Positions 53,798-57,357 of a DNA stretch of 57,357 nt are shown piece by piece. The DNA is from Spirogloea muscicola (taxonomy: Eukaryota > Streptophyta > Zygnematophyceae > Spirogloeales > Spirogloeaceae). The DNA is taken from assembly GCA_009602725.1 (NCBI GenBank), contig WELB01000065.1, positions 275,375 through 332,731 on the forward strand, in the 5' to 3' direction. Positions within the stretch are counted from its first letter, which is position 1; each line of letters opens with the position of its first letter. The position numbers and the translations under genes were made by a program. The notes under the pieces were generated by a model. It saw only the letters and a list, made by a program, of their open reading frames with translations. It made no database searches and was not told the DNA's origin.

Positions 53798-56507
53798 TCA
53801 ATCCTTGGCATCGGTGATGCCGCCATTTGTGATCTGGTAGGTGCACTCAGCCTCAGGTAGGCTTGGAGCATCGTACACCTTGCAGATCCGCTGCTCGCCT
53901 TTCCCTTTTCTCAGCATTAGCCTCACAGTCGAGGCGTGCGCAAGGACATGCCCACCTGCCGGCTTCTTCGGATCAGCAACGAATGTTCCACCGCCAGGAT
54001 CAGCAATCACTGCAAGTGAACGGATTGAGGAGGTCAGAGCCTGCAGCTCCTGTCAGTGCAGGCTTGGTATAAGAATAAATTTCAATCGTATCGGCCATGC
54101 TGCATGCACACCTTGGTTGGTAATGAATACTGCCACATTGAATTCCTCAGCAATTTTTATTAGCCTGGAGAGCATCTGCGCCAACTTTTGCTGCAAACGT
54201 GATGTGGATTTGTTAGTAATACTGCTGGGCCTGGAAACGTCAAGCTGTCACTGTCAATCCCAGCCCAAGCAGCACCGTTGTTGTGGTCTCACAAACCTGG
54301 CGCTCAGCAAGCTCTCCACGCCCCGAGAAGTCAACGCGGAAGAGAGCTGTGATTGAGTCAACTACCTGCAAGGTCAACAAGTGAGAGCCTGTTGAAGAGC
54401 ACGTCTCTTCAGTAGCAGATGTGAAAGCTTCTGTGCAAGGAAGTCCTGACTATGCATACGGCAGACAGCCACGCAGGTCAGAAAAGATACCAGGAGCTTG
54501 AAGGGTTCCTCCGACATTTTGGCAGCCAATCCCAGGAGAAGGTTGAATTGGTGTTCATGTGTGTACGCTCTAGCATACACTATCTGAGAATTTACAGAGG
54601 CAGTGGACCAGCATCATTGTCAGATACTCCTATAAGGTACACCTGAAGTCTGAATCGCTTCACAGAATGTGTCCCACGAGGGTCTGCTCAAAGTGCTTAC
54701 ATTATCAAGCACAGCACTCGCGTCCAAGCCAAATCTTTCTGCGATTGGCACAATGCGCTCTGGACGGCTGCGGGCAGCTAAGGCAAGAGTGACAGGTGCC
54801 AAGTACTACCAAAGGTCTTCATGTAAAGGCTTGAGATGCTAAGCTTTCAAGAAGTTCTTTTGTACTCATCACCATGCATAGATAGAAATGATAGACATCA
54901 TAGCATGTCTCGCACTGACTCGTAAGAGGATACAAAGTTCCTTCGGTGTCGACGTACGCAACCTTGCCATTCCCTCCATTCATTGACAAAGGTAACTGAG
55001 AACTCACGTTTGAAAATGTTGCTCAGCAGCAATGAACATCTTACGATGATGCACGAACAGTGATGCGACAATCAAGCCCACAGCTGATATTTGTCAGCAG
55101 AAAATTTTGCACCCACAATAAAAACATGACAAGAGGATGGCTCTGTACTTGGGTTGACACGCATAGAGTGTGTGCGATCTGTGTCTTCCCAGTCCTGCAC
55201 AGTGGAGAAATTGACTTGCAATGTGTAAAGTATCTAGAATGGACAGTCATTTCAGTTGACTATCTACCTAGCACAGGCAAAGGCACAAGATACATGCTTA
55301 CACACCATGCGATCTGCTCCAGCAACAATCCAATCTCCAACTAATCTCTCGAAATTTGTGGCACTCGTGGCAAGAGTGCAGGGAGCTAGCTTAGTACCTG
55401 AACTCGCCAAATGCTTCTGTGATAGACATGGTTTCAATACCTCCTGCACAATTGCTGTATACAATTCTATATATCGAACAGATCATTGACAGCAGTGCCA
55501 CGATACCATAAATGCAGCCATATATATTGCCCATGTCACACGAGGATGTCAACTAGCAAGCAAGCCCTTACCTCCGAGCAACTCATCAAATGCTGAACTT
55601 CCTGTGGTTATTTTGACGACTGCTTTTCTCTGGACGGGGCCATTGAAGCAGATCTGAGGGCCTATGCTTATACTTCAAAGCTCAGCCTTCTGTATAAGTG
55701 CAACGATGCCATGCTAAATGGCTTCCAGAACTAATATACTGCTGACCTTATGCTTACTAACTTTGTCTGGACTGACCTTGTGTAGTATTTCGGTGCCTGT
55801 CGAGTAACCAAGATTCTGCCACAGACGTATATGTCAGTGTCAAGTACAGGTTGGGAAAAGCGTAAGCAGATTAACATATATAACTGCCCTACAGGCAGAG
55901 AAGCACTAAGGCAAGCTGGAACTCACAACAAGCTTCTCTGAGGCTTCCAGGATCTTGTCGACCTTTGCTTCTGAGAGACCCTTGATATTGCAAAGAGCCT
56001 GAATCAACGGCGGGCGAAGAAACAGGCCTTCAGTCTCGAAACAATGACTCAACAATGACTCAACAAAGACAATGCAAAGCCAATGAGACATCCTCGCCAG
56101 TAAAATCTCCCTGCTGTGTGCCTTCATGCGTCTAGTGACTAAAGTGAGTCATGTCATGCCAGCTTCTTCACACTTTTTTAGTTCTCATCATTAGTCCATT
56201 GCAAGTGAAGATGCCAGCCTCCTGCAGCTTCTTGACATCGCCAGCATTTATGCCATGCGCGGTTACTGCAGATCAAGAATGAAGATACAGTCGTTGCCTG
56301 AGCGGGAGTGCGCCGTACGTGGATGAGGTGTTGGATATAGGGCGTTATGCATGCAAAGCTGGCATCAGTTGAATGGATGAGCTATATGCTGTTATGAGAG
56401 GCTCTGAGCCAGTGAGTTCGTGTCAAACGCTTGTCAATGGGCTCGAAGCAGTCTTCCTCCTCGTCCGACTCGTGCTTGAGGCCCTTGTCTTCCATCTGCG
56501 CGGTCAT
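53798..56507 (-). CDS. DMC1: DMC1 meiotic recombinase
   Basis: Complete minus-strand gene of about 13 exons from ATG 56507 to TGA 53798-53800. It encodes the meiosis-specific RecA/RAD51-family strand-exchange protein. Start [20 protein letters not shown], then [21 protein letters not shown] and FTCNGLMM (DMC1-type helix-hairpin-helix), [70 protein letters not shown] (Walker A), [59 protein letters not shown] (Walker B), [20 protein letters not shown], then [20 protein letters not shown] and an [11 protein letters not shown] end. The [11 protein letters not shown]...TCNGLMM signature and the C terminus separate it from RAD51. No break, frame shift or missing catalytic residue was seen. Confidence 0.93.
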
Positions 56508-56989
56508 GGCTACCGACAGGCCGGCCGCGCGCGGCTGCAGGCGCCTAACCGGTCCCGCCGTAGGCTTCCGGGCTGATCACGTCGCAAGGCCAAGCGGACT
56601 GACGGGCGGGCCAGCAGAAAGGCCACCGATGCGACGGCGCCTGCCAGGCGAGCGGCGGCAGCGCAGAGATGCGCAGGCGTCAGGCAAGTACGTGCGCCAG
56701 ATCGCGGCGGCGGTGGCGATGGTGGCGGCGGCGAGGTACCTCCTGGCCGGGCGCGGTGCTGACGATGGGCGGGATCACAGGCAGTCAGCTCAGCGGGCCC
56801 GCCAGTGGCCCAGCAGGCCCCCCACCGTGGGCAGGGGAGGGGGGGGAGCTGCTGGTGCCCGTCGGATCGGCGATTGCATCGGACGGCATCGGGACGACCC
56901 GCACTTGGGAGCCTGATCCGGCCTGTACCGCCCGAAGGGCCGGCCAGGACGGGGCCAGCGAGCGAAGAAAGGAGGAAGTGGCACTCCCA
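56508..56989. other. GC-rich 5' flank of DMC1
   Basis: Very GC-rich region upstream of the DMC1 start with long but low-complexity open frames on both strands. No product is recognised; it probably includes the promoter and 5' UTR. Confidence 0.4.
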
Positions 56990-57030
56990 ATGGGGGCAAG
57001 GGCTGCGAAAAGCCAGCCCAAAAAGAATTC
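56990..57030 (-). repeat. Palindromic mini-element, core 57000-57019
   Basis: GGGCTGCGAAAAGCCAGCCC followed by AAAAAGAATT on the plus strand, with a GTGGCACTCCCAATGGGGGCA tail upstream. Variant subfamily related to 19882 and 20311. Confidence 0.6.
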
Positions 57031-57126
57031 ACAAAGGTTCAGAGGGGCCTAAGAGCGGTGAGCAGCTACAAAGGGGCCTGAGGATGCAATGGTAAAACAG
57101 GGGGAGGATGGATCACTCAATAAGTA

Positions 57127-57357
57127 CGAGTGAGGAGCCTCAGATCCGACAGACTAGCTGCCGGGAAGCTATCACCCTAACGAAAGCCAGAGCCCGCAGC
57201 GAGAGCACGGCCAGCTCGCAGATGCAGAGCGTGGGCCATGGACCGCTGCAGGGATACAGAGAGGCGCATCCGATATACCTGAGCCCACGAGCCCGCGGCG
57301 TTGAAGTCGGCTGGCTCGCCGCGTCTGCGGGACACAGCCCGCCGCGCAAGCCTAGCC
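57127..57357 (-). mobile_element. LINE-like retroelement C-terminal tail, copy 12
   Basis: The minus strand encodes QVYRMRLSVSLQRSMAHALH, RAGRALAAGSGF and, after a frame break, FPAASLSDLRLLTRTY. It provides an uninterrupted version of the MAxAL-HLRAG site that carries an insertion at 52259-52332. It runs off the window edge. Confidence 0.55.

Overview
This is a nuclear segment from an intron-rich eukaryote, most likely a green alga of trebouxiophyte type; the class-level placement is inference. Almost every gene can only be read by joining short exons across GT...AG introns. First exons and CpG-rich 5' regions are very GC-rich, while many internal exons and introns are near 50% GC. Several products have plant-like architectures (SQS1 with R3H plus G-patch, full GCN2, an ERMP1-type M28 peptidase, DMC1). 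Degenerate TTTAGGG-like tracts occur in introns.

Layout. 1-872 (+): 3' part of a gene made of EGF-like Cys-rich modules, one per exon. 1690-2625: clustered tails of a LINE-like retroelement. 3464-8932 (-): ERMP1-type zinc peptidase. 9106-9493 (+): C-terminal exons of a secreted protein. 10046-10569 (-): profilin. 11383-12648 (+): DUF2306-like membrane protein. 12927-16678 (-): DNA polymerase epsilon subunit B. 17307-19778 (+): HemW/HemN radical SAM protein. 19882-21669: a second retroelement-tail cluster, interrupted by a 1,472-nt poly-T run and 57 Ns. 23200-25477 (+): ABC1/ADCK-type kinase-like protein lacking its 5' end. 26144-29300 (-): SQS1-like R3H/G-patch protein. 30408-33333 (+): unrecognised nuclear-looking protein with a possible RAMA-like motif. 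33950-38236 (-): DEAD-box helicase DBP4/DDX10, divergent from 38664-48749 (+), a complete GCN2 eIF2-alpha kinase. 49840-51919 (-): DTWD1-like tRNA-uridine aminocarboxypropyltransferase. 52045-52960 (+): a third retroelement/palindrome cluster. 53798-56507 (-): a complete DMC1 recombinase. 56990-57357: a fourth retroelement tail.

The genes are unrelated housekeeping, RNA, replication and meiosis genes, so no operon-like logic applies. Two divergent promoters (DPB2/HemW and DBP4/GCN2) are the only close regulatory arrangements.

The most unusual signal is a family of about 75-bp interspersed elements built around a short perfect hairpin (GGGCTGG-5 nt-CCAGCCC) followed by a conserved tail (CAATGGGCGAGC). 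At least 14 copies sit in and around the retroelement tails. One copy (52259-52332) is inserted inside the coding part of a retroelement tail and flanked by an exact 8-bp direct repeat. Sibling tails supply the uninterrupted site. This suggests a tiny non-autonomous mobile palindrome.

The assembly has visible defects: single Ns at 8933, 17114, 21670, 29278 and 51784, the poly-T block, and the N run.
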